A DNA stretch of 64,000 bases from Dichetophora obliterata (taxonomy: Eukaryota > Arthropoda > Insecta > Diptera > Sciomyzidae). This document shows positions 10,538-22,500 of the stretch, one piece after another (position 1 is the stretch's first letter; the number at the start of each line of letters is the position of its first letter). Both the position numbers and the translations under genes were made by a program. The stretch spans positions 223,126,399 to 223,190,398 of the forward strand of contig OY986435.1 in the NCBI GenBank assembly GCA_963920525.1, written 5' to 3'. The notes under the pieces were generated by a model. The model had not been told where the DNA came from and did not search any database. It saw only the letters and a list, made by a program, of their open reading frames with translations.

Positions 10538-13500
10538 GTGAGTAAGGATACCTATTATTCCAGATGAAGTAGTAGTATAAGTATAAAATATCACTTAATA
10601 AATACTCTTCTCACGTACAGAGCAATTACTTTGGAACCGTTGGTCTGAAGAATGGGTCGTTCTTTATGACGATTCAACCATGGCTTGGTTTACGGTAGAT
10701 AAAGCAATAGTTTTTCTTTGTGAAAATGCTCATTTCTATTTTAAATTCTTTTATATTGCAGGAACCGGGTCGAGCTTCTCCTGCCGGAAAAATTCTTGTT
10801 AAAGAAGCACCCGAAATGTTGGCCATTGCCCATTGGACGGGTCAAATACCACGAAGACCACCACTGCCTGAGGGATGCGGTGTCTCGCAACTCATAGCCT
10901 TGGGATCAAGAAGAAAGCGCTCCAAAGTATATTGGATGCTAGCTAAATCCGAACAAGAAGTCAGGTAAAGTCATTAAAGAGCCATTAAAGAGCAGTTGTT
11001 GGAATTGCAATAAAAAAATAGTAGTTACAGTGATCATAGAACGTTTATGCTTCATTCTGCTCGGATTGACACTTAAAAATGCTCGTAAAGGATGCAGGTT
11101 TAAAAAAAATATGGGGAAAATTGAGGTGATATCGGTCAAGTAGATCTTGAGATATTCTTTAACCAGTTGATAACTTTTTTCAAATGTTTTCTTTCAAGCA
11201 GTTTATTAATGCCTTTTTTATGAGAGACATTAATTTGACTTGGTAGTAATTAAGTTTGTATTATTAAGTCATTTTTGTTGTAAAGCTTCTATTGTGCAAG
11301 ACTGTCACAACTCACAAAGCGAAATTTTTTGGGCGGCTCATTTATACAGGTCATATCACTTCAGGCCCGTAGCCAAGGTGTGAATTTTGGGGCTTAAAAC
11401 CGTAGAGTAAATTGAATTTGGAGCCATTATCTTTTAAGGAAAATGGTTAAAAAAAAAACATGTGTTCCCTCAAATTTTGACTGTTAGGACATATTCAAAT
11501 TTTATTTTCATCTAATTATTATTTGGTGGTCTGTGGCTCACTTCTTAGAGAAGCTACCTATATAAATGAATACTTTTAATTAGAATTACTTAATTAAAAA
11601 TCAATATCTCTTTAAGTACTCCATTTTCATTATTGTTATTGGTCTTAAATTTAAAATAATGTTAGTTGGAAAGTACAATGAAGAAAAAGTTCATATGTGT
11701 TTTTGGATTAAAACTTACAAAAAGTCATTTTTTGCATTCATATTTTCATTTTTTAATCGTTTTGGGCAACCACCAAAAAATAATTCAATGAAAATGAAAT
11801 TTGGATATGTCATAACAGACAAAATTTGAGGGAACACGTGTTTTTTTTAACCATTTTCCTTAAAAGACAATGTCTCTAAATTCCATTTACCAGCAAAACT
11901 GATTTTTCCCCATACAAATCGTATGGGAACATTAGAAAATGAATTCGCGACCTCTACACCTTTACCAATTGAGACGCGCTTCACATAGGATGTTTCTAAC
12001 GTCAAGTAGCAGTATAAAAGCCACGGTCATCTGTCAAAATAAAAAAAATATTTTTTTGGGACACCCTAATCTAGATATTAATCTGAGATCGCACAAACAT
12101 AAAGCAAGAGGCTTGCCTAAATTCGGAAATCGATTCTTTTGAAGTTACTTTATTTAAAATAAATACAAAATTTTAATTATGTACAAGTATACACCTTATA
12201 AATCTAAAAATAGACCTTAAAAAATCGATTTTGTCACCATTTTTTATGTACTTTGTGCTTAAACCTCTGCAAAAATTGGAATTCCGTTAATTTTTTAGTG
12301 TTTTTGCAAAACGTCCAGATTATTTGTACAAAATTATTTTTGGGACCCAAAGCACACTCTCCCAAAAGGTCCAAAGGTATAAAATCTGTGGCGTTTTATA
12401 AAAGCATCTTAAGTCGACTTAAGACATATCTGAGTTATTGATATAGCTGTGTTTCACACATATATCACTATAAACACACAAGACATGGAGCTTCTAGCAT
12501 CACCGTAGCCAAAGTTATGACACCAAAACGAAACACCTTTTCATATAACAGGTATGGCGATTCAAAACTTTGAAGCAAGATTTCTCGAAACCTGATTTAT
12601 ACACTTACGATGTTATTAAAAAAAGCCACAGAAACAAATCTGTGTCGATAAGCAATAATCGCTTAAGTCGACTTAAGACAGAACTGAGTTATTGATGTAG
12701 CTGTATTACAAGCATATACCACTAAAAATACACAAAATCTGGAGCTTCTAGCTCCAAAGGTTACCGTAACCATTTGAGCCTAAGTTATGACAATGATTAT
12801 TAAAAGCAGGATATTATAATTTTTCAAAAACATTGAGTATATTAAAAACAGGGTTCACATTTATTCATTCATGAACTGCTTCTATTCATTCATTTAAGAA
12901 AATGAAGAAAGATCAAAGTGAGCTGCTCATTTTTGTAAAGAGCTGAGCAAATATTTTTTGTTCATGAACTGAATAAGAATATTTTTTACTCTTGCGAAGA
13001 AACTGTTGCTATTCATCTCTTCTTCAATTCATCACTTGTCGTTCGTTGGCTCTTCATTTATTCATTAATTGCTCATGAAGTGGTGAATTCAACGGATGAT
13101 ACTCACTTGTTCACTGGCAATAGATGGTTTGTATCAAAAATGGGTTGCTGAATCCGAATCCGTTGTCAGAATTTTGAAATTATGTAATTTTTTAGAGTAG
13201 GGCTGCCACCTAATACTATTTATTTTTAACAATTTTAAACATAATTTAACAGTTTTAGGAGGTCGCTGATTTCGAATCTGAAGTCAGAATTTTAAAATTC
13301 AAAATGGTGGATAGGGTTGCCACCTTAATTTTTTTTTTTACGAATTGGGGGCTGGCGCGAACTTAAGGGTAAAAATGGGTCGCTGAATCCGAATCCGTTG
13401 TCAAATTTATAAAATTTTTAAAATAATAGGGTTGCCACCTAATAATATGTATTTTTAAAAGTTTTTAAAATCATTAAACAATGCTTTCATGGGGGAAACC

Positions 13501-16500
13501 CCTAACACTGATAAATTATGTTTAAAACAGTTAAGAATACATATTATTAGGTGGCAACCCTATTATAAAAAATTACATAATTATGAAATTCTGACAACGG
13601 ATGCGAATTTAGCGACCCATTTGTACTTAGTGTACGCGCCAGCATCGAATTCCTTCTCTGATACAAACCATCTATTGCCAGTGAACAAGTGAGTATCATC
13701 CGTATTCACCACTTCATGAACAATTAATGAATAAATGAAGAGCCAACGAACGACAAGTAAAGAATTGAAGAAGAGATGAACAGCAACAGTTTCTTCGCAA
13801 GAGTAAAAAATATTCTTGTTCACAAACTGGTTTCCTCTTCTTCAGTTCATGAACAAAAAAATCTGCTTAGCTGTTCACGAAAATGAATTTGAACACGTTT
13901 TTTTTTAACAAAAAATTCCCTCATATTCATGAAGCTTCATGAGTGAGCAAATACGAATTCTGACTAAAAAGGCACAGTAACGATAGTATCGTAGAATTAG
14001 AAATAGTGATTAGAAATAAGGAAAGAAATGTTATATAGTAGGACCCGGCCAGGATTCGAACCCGGGATCCCTGGGTGACAGTACAGACAGACGCCTCATC
14101 ATATAGACTACAACAACACGAATATTTTGGAGCATATATCTTTTTGAAGCGAAGCTTTTTGTGCCTCGTTTGTGATTTGCTTAAGTGAAATCTCAAAAAC
14201 GACACTTTTTCCTAATACCTTTTTCTTAGAAATGTTGTTTTTTTATACTTGCGTCTATTGCGTCAAGAGAATATACAATTAAAAATACTTCTTTGTAAGC
14301 AGTGAGAATCGAACACGCGCCATTTCGATCGAGTTCTACGTACTAACCACTACCCCAAAACCATTAGTGATATACTGTGATTCTTTCAATATTAAGTATT
14401 AACTGAAGCTATGTTGCTTCAGTAGTAGATAACAAGAATTTATTAAAAGGATTGTGCATTAGCTATCCTACATATTCTATTGTGTATGCGTGAAGCTATG
14501 ATGCAGCAGAGCACAATAATCGATCAAAAGCATTGTCATTAGCTATCCAAACAACAAAAGTAGGAAGGTTCCATTGAACGGGCTGTAAATTATCACAAGA
14601 TGCCAATTGTTTAAGATGTAGATTTTAATTGCGAATTCAGTCATGAATGTTCAAAGGCACTTAAGGGAAGGCCAGTAGTCTAGCACTCGAATAATGAAGG
14701 TATTTTTAGGATTTTTTTAAAAAGTTAAAACTCTCAAAGAAAAGGGGCATGGGCGGTGACTTTTATATATATCTGAAAAATAAAAACCAAGAATATAATT
14801 AATCACTATATTATTTAATCACTAGATAAAAAATGTTGAAAATTGACAGAATGACGCGCTCTTGAAAATTAAGTTCTTAACCCCCCGTCAAACACATATT
14901 CCGAAACCTTCGAACAAACACATATACCTGGCCAGACCCCTATACGTTTTTATGCATTTGTATGGCAAAAAGGGCACCGTAACTTTGAATTTCTAAGTAT
15001 GCTTGTATATTATTTTTGTCTTTAGACTTTTTTTTTTATTTGTTGATATATGTGGCTACCTAAATGTAAAAAATTTTTTATTCATTTTGTGGAATGCTTG
15101 AAAAACAAGTATAATCAACTTTAGAATGTTGTTGGCACACAGGATTAGTGCATTTGGTGCAGTAAAAACGTGTCTTCAAACGGGTGGAATGTTGTCCCAA
15201 AATATGGTTGTTGTTCATGCGATTTTCAGTATTAGCAAGCACCAATTATTTACTCAGCGTGTTCAAGAACATACGTCGCTTCTCTTCTCTGGTTCCTTCT
15301 GTATTTTTATTGCATATGATGTAAGCGGCTAATCCCATGACGTCTATCATGTTGCAAAAAAATGCTAATGACCAACGTCTGGTTGACCGTTTTGTGGAGT
15401 AATGCGTTACCATTTGGTCCACTGTATCAACGCCGGCCTTTGTTGAATTGTAAAGGGTCCGCCAAATAACTTTTTTTTTTAAATTCTAAAAAAAAGAACT
15501 ACCGGATATTTTTTCAAATTTCTTTTTTTATTTGAAAGTACAATCCTTAGGGTTAATAATGGAAAATAATTTCATTCAAATGGCTGCCTCGGCTGGCCAT
15601 GCAGTAGCCTACACGATCGGTTCAATTTTTAAGCACATTATCGATTGTGTGCCGCTGTATTTCACCAATGGCTTCACGAATATTGTCCTTTAAAGCGTCA
15701 ATTGTCTCTGGCTTGTCGGCGTAACACTTATCTTTGAGGGCACCCCACAAATAATAGTCCAACGGTGTCAAATCGCAGCTCCGAGGTGGCCAAACGACAT
15801 CAGCTCTGCGATCTTCAAAAACAGGGCGCAAAACATCGAGTGTAGTTTCGGCTGTGTGGCACGTAACGCCGTCCTGTTGAAACCAAATATTCAATTTTTG
15901 TGAACAAAAATTCGTTCAACACGGCCCAATAACGATAGCCATTGGCTGTAACGGCCACTCCTTGCTCATTTTCAAAAAAAAATGGCCCAATTATGCCTCT
16001 GGACCAAAATCCGCACCAAACAGTGACTGGTTTTGGGTGCAGCGGCTTGTCAATGTATGCGTGCGGGTTTTCTGTGCCCCAAATGCGACGATTTCGCTTG
16101 TTTACATACCCGCCAAGATCAAAATGAGCTTCATCTGAAAAGATGATTTTTTTTTGGCAAAATCGGCATCTTCTGTAAGTCGATCGCAGGCCCACTTAGC
16201 GAAGCGAAAACGCATTGGATGGTCAGTTGGCTTCAACTCCTGAACCAATTGGACTTTGTATGGCGTCATACCAAGGTCTTTATGCAAAATTCGTCTCAAT
16301 GATGTCTCCGAAATGTTCAATTGTTGAGAACGACGGTGAATTGATGTTGATGGCGCTTCACGCACACTTTCTGCCACAGCAGCAATATTCTCGGGTGTAC
16401 GCACTGCTTTTGGCTTTTCACGCTTTGGTTTATCGATGAAGATGCCAGTTTTTTTTCACAAGATAACGAACATACGGAGCTGACAGTGCTTCTCTTCATC

Positions 16501-19500
16501 CAAAATCCGAACGCAATTTTCGCACACATCCTGCAACATTACCATGATTTTCAAAATAATGTCGCAATATTTCCCAGCGTTGTTCAAGCATATACACAAC
16601 CATATTCGTTCAGCGGAAGGATAAAACTAATTATCTGTCAAATCAGACATGAGCTAAGTGTTACCATTCACGAAAAAGGCATTAGTTGAAAAAAAAAACG
16701 TTAGATGGCGGACCCCTTCCGGTTTTTTTGCTACGCCTTCAACTTTCTCGGTGTAGTGCACAGTGGATAGTAAAGTTACTGCTTTGTTCTTCTTTGGAAC
16801 GTAGCTGCACAGTGATACAAGGTTATCATAGAAACCGAACACAGATGAAAGCACTGGCCGTTTGCTGTCTTTTTTCACTTCTTTGGGAAGACACCTTTTG
16901 TTGGATCTAATGGTGCCAACGTATGCTAGTCCAATCGACGAAAGACGTTTAGCTGCGTCTAATGTTGTAAAGAAGTTATCAGCAATAATAGTTCTGCCGC
17001 TGTTGGCGTATCGATTAGCCAAACTCATGAGCACATTTTCGCCTTGGTTTGTCTCTCGTTGTTCTCCCTCTTTACCAGTGTACAGTTTTCCTTGGAACGG
17101 GTACTTGGTTTTCGCATCGCATGCCCACCATACTTTTATGCCATACTTTGCGGGCTTTGATGGGATGTATTGCGTGCACTTTGTGCGCCCACGGTATGGA
17201 AATAGCTGCTCATCGATGGTTACACTTTCGTATGGTTCAAAATTACTGGCAAGATTGTTATTCAAGAAGTTCCATATGTCGCGAATGGGAGCAGCTTTGT
17301 CGGTTTGTAGACGAAATGCGCGCGTACGACTATCGTCAAATCGAATACAGCGCATCAAAGTAACAAATCGTGAGGGTTGCCCATATTCGAAGCGCCCATT
17401 TTATTTTTAAATAAATCAAACCACAATTTTTTGTCTGTTCGTCATGAATATCATTTAATTGGGTTCAAGTAGATTTGCTTACATTATTTCTTGAATATGA
17501 TATCTCGTAAATGGTCGCCATTGGCCTCTACGACATATTGTGCCCGTTTTGCAGCATTTTCCATGGTTTTCTTCAACATTTCGATGGGAATGGCGGTTAT
17601 TTCTTGACGGATGTTGGTTTTCAGCTCTTCTAGGGTCTTTGGCTTGTTGACGTAAACCTTTGATTTCAAATAACCCCACAAAAAGAAGTCTGGAGGCGTT
17701 AAATCTGGTGATCTTGGCGGCCAATCGAAATCACCATTTTTTGACATCAAACGGCCAGGGAACAATTGCTTCAAAAAATCGATTGTAGTGCGGCTTGTGT
17801 GTGGTGGCGCGCCGTCTTGTTGAAACCAGTAGTGCCTGATACGCTTTCGACGAACGATTGGCATGAAAAAATTGTTTATCATATCGCGATAACGCTCCTG
17901 ATTGACAGTAACTCTGTGGCCATTATCATCTTCGAAAAAGAACGGCCCAATGAGCATTTTAGCACAAACGCCGCACCAAACAGTGACTTTTGCATCGTGA
18001 AGAGGTACCTCTTGAATCTCTTGTGGATTTTCAGTGGGATAAATACGGCAATTTTGTTTGTTTACCGTTCCGTTCAACTGAAAATGAGCTTCATCGCTCA
18101 TGATAATTTTATGCCAAAATTGCTCGTCTTCTTCAGCCATTTCGATGACTCTTTGGGCCCATTCCAATCGACGTGGCTTATCGGTAGGCAACAATTTGTT
18201 TACCAATTGAATTTTGTACGGAAACAAATTCAAATCAACACGTAAAATGCGTTGTAAAGTGGATCGGGGAATGCCGAGCTGCTGAGAACGGCGATTTTGG
18301 GATGTTGTTGGTGACTGCTCAATACTGGCTCGTACGGCTGCAATATTCTCATCCGATCGCCTTGGTCGCTTTTTATTTGGCCTCTTTGGGTTACCAAGAG
18401 TATTACCAGTTGTAAATCTTTCATACAAACGATAAATTGTTTTCTTGGAAGGCGCACTTTTCACTTTATTTATTTTTTTGAAAGCACGTTGAGTTTTCAC
18501 TATTGACTTGTTTTGTTGAATGTAAATTTCAACAATTTTAGAGCGTTCGTGTGGCGTGTACTGTTCCATTGTAAACATTTGCTTGGAATGACGCTTCAAA
18601 CGCGGTATGTCATTAGTCGATTTGGCATCACTGCGGAAAGTTACAGTGTTGCCAGATGGGCGCTTCGAATAAGGGCTACCCTGTATATGACATGGCTGCA
18701 CGGAATATTGGAAGTGCATCAGTTGGCCACATCAATCTTGAGAGCTGCATAGTATTATGACTGACACCAAAAGCCAATAGTATCCCAATAAAAGCGTCAA
18801 GCTCAACACTTCCCAAGTAACAATTTTAGCTATATATTCATTCTTACAGAGCTTATAGTGCTATCTTATATAGCAGCAAGCTTCAACTATAGCTTTAGTC
18901 GCGCTACTAAAGCTCTTGCAGAGAATATATAAGGCTACTTTCTTGAGTTTAACAGCAGTATTTTTGCTTCATATGGAGAGAGGAAGTAGCTGTCAACTAT
19001 TAAAAGAGTTCCTGTCAAACCAAAATAAGAGCTCTTGCAAAGCTTATTTTTCTTATTCGTTTAAGTATGTATGTGTTAAAAATAAACTCAAAAAATATAT
19101 AAAATTTGACAAGTGTCATGCAATTAGATTGACACTTAGATTAGGTGATTAGAATGACAAATAAATTAAAGAAATAATAAAGTGATTATTATATCAGACT
19201 CATGTTCGTGTATTCGTTGTATGCTGCGAATTTCGGTGCGCTTTTGAATTTATCGGAAACGTGAATGTCGTACTTCGAAAAACTACAACGGGCTTAACAA
19301 ATAATTAAAATTAAGAAGTGTTAATTATTTAAAAATAGTTGGAAAATTTTTAACATTCTTTTAAATCAACTAAAAATGGTTTAAGTACTTTATTCTTAAA
19401 TATATGTATCATAGAAATCATCAATTTCGTTTTAAATATTATTGTAAACACTAATATTTAGCTTGCTTCAACTCCGAAGATTTTCTATTTTTTATAAGAT

Positions 19501-22500
19501 CGCCATTTTTTTCAAAGAAGCTCTTTATCAGATTTTTTAATCACTTGTTATTCCCAAAAAATTTATTGCATTAATTTACAGTATTTTACATCTATTCGCT
19601 TTAAAAATGCAATACAAAAATACACATTAAAGCAAATATTATACTCAATCTACGAGTTTTAAAGCAGCTGTATAGTAATTTGTATTACTTTAAAAGATCC
19701 TTTACAGAGCAAGTAGTAAATTTAAGAGTTCTGCTCTTTTGCAGATTTGATAAAATCCTTTACAGAGCTGTATAAAGTATTAAAGCTGAAAATGGTAAAA
19801 AATCAAATTTGGAGCATTTTCTTTACAATTAAAAGCAACTAGCAGCAAACAAAGCTGCGGTAAAGCTTTAACCGCATATTATACACCTATAGAACACTTT
19901 TAGGACTCACTCGCACCTAGTTGCTCCAACAATGTTACTTGGGTTGTCATATCAACCCATACTCGTAGTGTGCAGTTTGCATGTTCTGCGTTCCATTTGC
20001 GTGTAACTTTTTCTCCATATAGAATTGTTTTTGTTACGATGATGAACGTAATATTCGGTGAAAAGAAAAGCTTGAACACCTCAAGCGGAGTGTTTAGGTT
20101 TGTTTTTAGCCACCTCTGAAACGTATGATGTTGTGCTTGCGGAGTCTCACTGTAGCGGTACCATCTTTTCCAAGCAAAAAACCGTCTGCAGCTTGAGTTG
20201 GTGCATTCTCACTTTCTTCTTCGGATTCTTCATCGCTGTCGAATATTTCATTTGCTTCAATTTCCAATTCATATTCAATGTCCGAGGCGTCATCTTCGGG
20301 ATCAAAATCTGTGTTTTCACTGCTTTGGTCTTCAAATAAATCTAGTTATTCGTCTGCTTCTCTGTGAAGTGCGAAATCATGCTGTAACGCTGATTATAGT
20401 AGTTGTTGGAAATTATCAGTAAGGCTGCCTGTACGCAAGCGCGTATTGTACACAAATTCTAAACAAAAAATTTATATTTCAGACTGTCGATGTTGTATGT
20501 TCAGCATTCAAAAATAAACTTACTGAACTCAAAACCAAAATCACAAACGAAAGAAAGAAATAAGAGAAAAATGAACACAAAAACTACCTGTAAGCATTGA
20601 ATTCACATAAAAACAACCCAAAATATAAAAAAATACCTGGAAACAACAATCTGCATTGTATTTGCAGAAAAATAACCCAAAATGTGTATAACAATAATTT
20701 ATTTCATACAAATTGTATAGGGGTCCGGCCAGGCATATGTGTTTGTTCGAGGGGGACTTTTTTTGCAGTTTTCTTCGAGTTGGAACGATATTTTAGAAAT
20801 TTTTTTTTTAAATAGAAAGCCAACAATATTTTAGGCGGCTACTGGGAAATACAGGTATCCACCTAAACTAGAAGTATGTTTAATTAACGCTCAAAAATTA
20901 AATATGCCTGACCAGAACCATGTGTTTGTCCAAGGGTTAAAACAGCTTGTTTTTTGCCGGTTATTAAGTGTCAAATACACGGTGTTTTTGAAATAAAACT
21001 TTGATTCTAGTTCCAGCGATAGCCACTGATGTTATGAATAGCATATATAAATTTCAGATGATTCGGCCGAATAGTTTTTGTTTTTTCTACAACACCATGC
21101 CGAAAAAAGTAGTTTCGAGATAAATGAGTATAAAGATAATGAATGTAGACAAAACACTGTGCCTCGACACCTACTAAAACTGCTGTAGAAGTGAAAATAA
21201 CGTGAAAGTAACTATACTTTTGAAATATAAAAAAAAATTAATTTCATAAAAACTATAGGCCTTAAACAATGCCGTTTTGATAAATATAACTAATGACATA
21301 ACGAATGATTATATTACGAATGACAGACGATCCAAATATTTGCACACAGGCTAGCTCGGGGGAATTCCCCCATTTGGGTGGAATTTTGACTCGATGGTGG
21401 ACTGGGGGAATGAGTTAATTATTGGGGCAGTTAATTTCATTTAACTTTTGTTTCTAAATTCAAATAAAAATCATAGCAAATTTCAAAATTTTCCGTATTA
21501 ATATGCCTAGAAACTTTTGCTAAGTTTCTTTATTGCTGAGCATTCGCATTGCATTAAAAACCTCAGTTGGCAACATGCATTTCTTCAGCTTTCCTTTTTT
21601 TGGCATTCACTTTGACTGATTTAATCTAATTTAAGATCACAAGAAGTGATTACAATAAGTAAACTTGTTTTTTAATCCCAACGCGTATTGCGTAAAGGTT
21701 ATATTAATTTTTTCACTCCGTTTGTAAAGCTAATAAGGAAGCGTGGTAGGTATAAAAAAGTATATTTATTGATGATCAACATCACCTCCTAAATTAGTAT
21801 AGTCATGTCCGTCTGTCTGTCTGTCTGTCGACACGATTACAACCGCAATTTTGAATACAATTCAAAACATATGCTTATAGTAAAAAAAAATTAAGATAAA
21901 GTTCGAGAATGAGCAAAATCGGATGAAAACCACCCCTACCTCTCATACAAAGTGATTTTAGCAAAATGGATTTTAGCAAAAGTGATCTCTTTAAATGCCA
22001 CAAAAATTAATATATTGACTTAAAATTTTGCACACATGCTTTGGCGTGAAATATTCATCACATATTCAAAATTTGTCAAAATCTGATGAAAATCACGCCT
22101 AACTCACATACAAAGTGACTTTACCAAATCGGTAAAATCTCTTCAAATTCCAAAAAAAATAACTTAATGATTTCAATTTTGCACATAAGTCTTAAGCGCA
22201 AATATGCAATGTATGTATTATAAAAATGTCAATAATACAAAAATGAAATGCTTGAAATGCTTTTAGAAAAAGTAAAACATTTTAAAATATGTTTATACTT
22301 AAATTTTAAATGGATTTATTCTAGTCGTTTCTTATAACCTATTTTATGTTATGGTTTTATGTTATTTTTTTAATTTTTTGTGGATTTTTGCATATGGTCT
22401 AAATAAAGAGTGTTTTGTGGGGAATCGGTTGCAAAATGGGGAAAATTGATCACCAGAATTGGGGAATTTCATCGAAACGAGTTGGCAAATTTATTAAAAA

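Larger units (their letters stand above)
15075..20400 (-). pseudogene. piggyBac transposase split by three insertions
   Basis: Pieces on the minus strand, N to C: 20400-19946 (acidic Asp/Glu-rich start, then [10 protein letters not shown] and [10 protein letters not shown]), 18809-18685 ([15 protein letters not shown] and [11 protein letters not shown]), 17373-16722 ([29 protein letters not shown]), and 15452-15075 ([11 protein letters not shown], then the C-terminal zinc domain [12 protein letters not shown]). The four catalytic Asp are retained. The reading frame resumes correctly across the rosa and CCCAAGTAAC insertions. Apart from the insertions there are stop or frame changes in the N-terminal piece (near 20095 and 20345) and a TAA near 15253 before the zinc domain. 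It belongs to a different piggyBac lineage from copy 1, judging by the terminal repeats and residues. Confidence 0.85.
14881..20936 (-). mobile_element. piggyBac-type transposon, copy 2, with three nested insertions
   Basis: TTAA stands at both borders (14877-14880 and 20937-20940). The ends begin CCC and share a caaacacat motif. An inner inverted repeat of about 36 bp (cgaacaaacacatatacctg onward at 14911; inverse at 20717-20753) repeats the terminal motif. Removing the maT mariner (15453-16718), the rosa mariner (about 17374-18683) and the CCCAAGTAAC element (18812-19943) leaves about 2.35 kb, the usual size of a complete piggyBac element. Confidence 0.88.

Noticed and set aside
18570..18719. 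N-terminal extension of the rosa transposase to the first in-frame Met at 18719
   Set aside because: That stretch translates the terminal repeat and adjacent piggyBac sequence; the element's own start at 18569 gives the normal length.
18916..19152. A 78-residue open frame in the CCCAAGTAAC element, with a similar frame in the copy at 30103-30309
   Set aside because: The resemblance follows from the two elements being copies of each other. The frames differ in length, begin at non-ATG codons or within AT-rich sequence, and show no motif.
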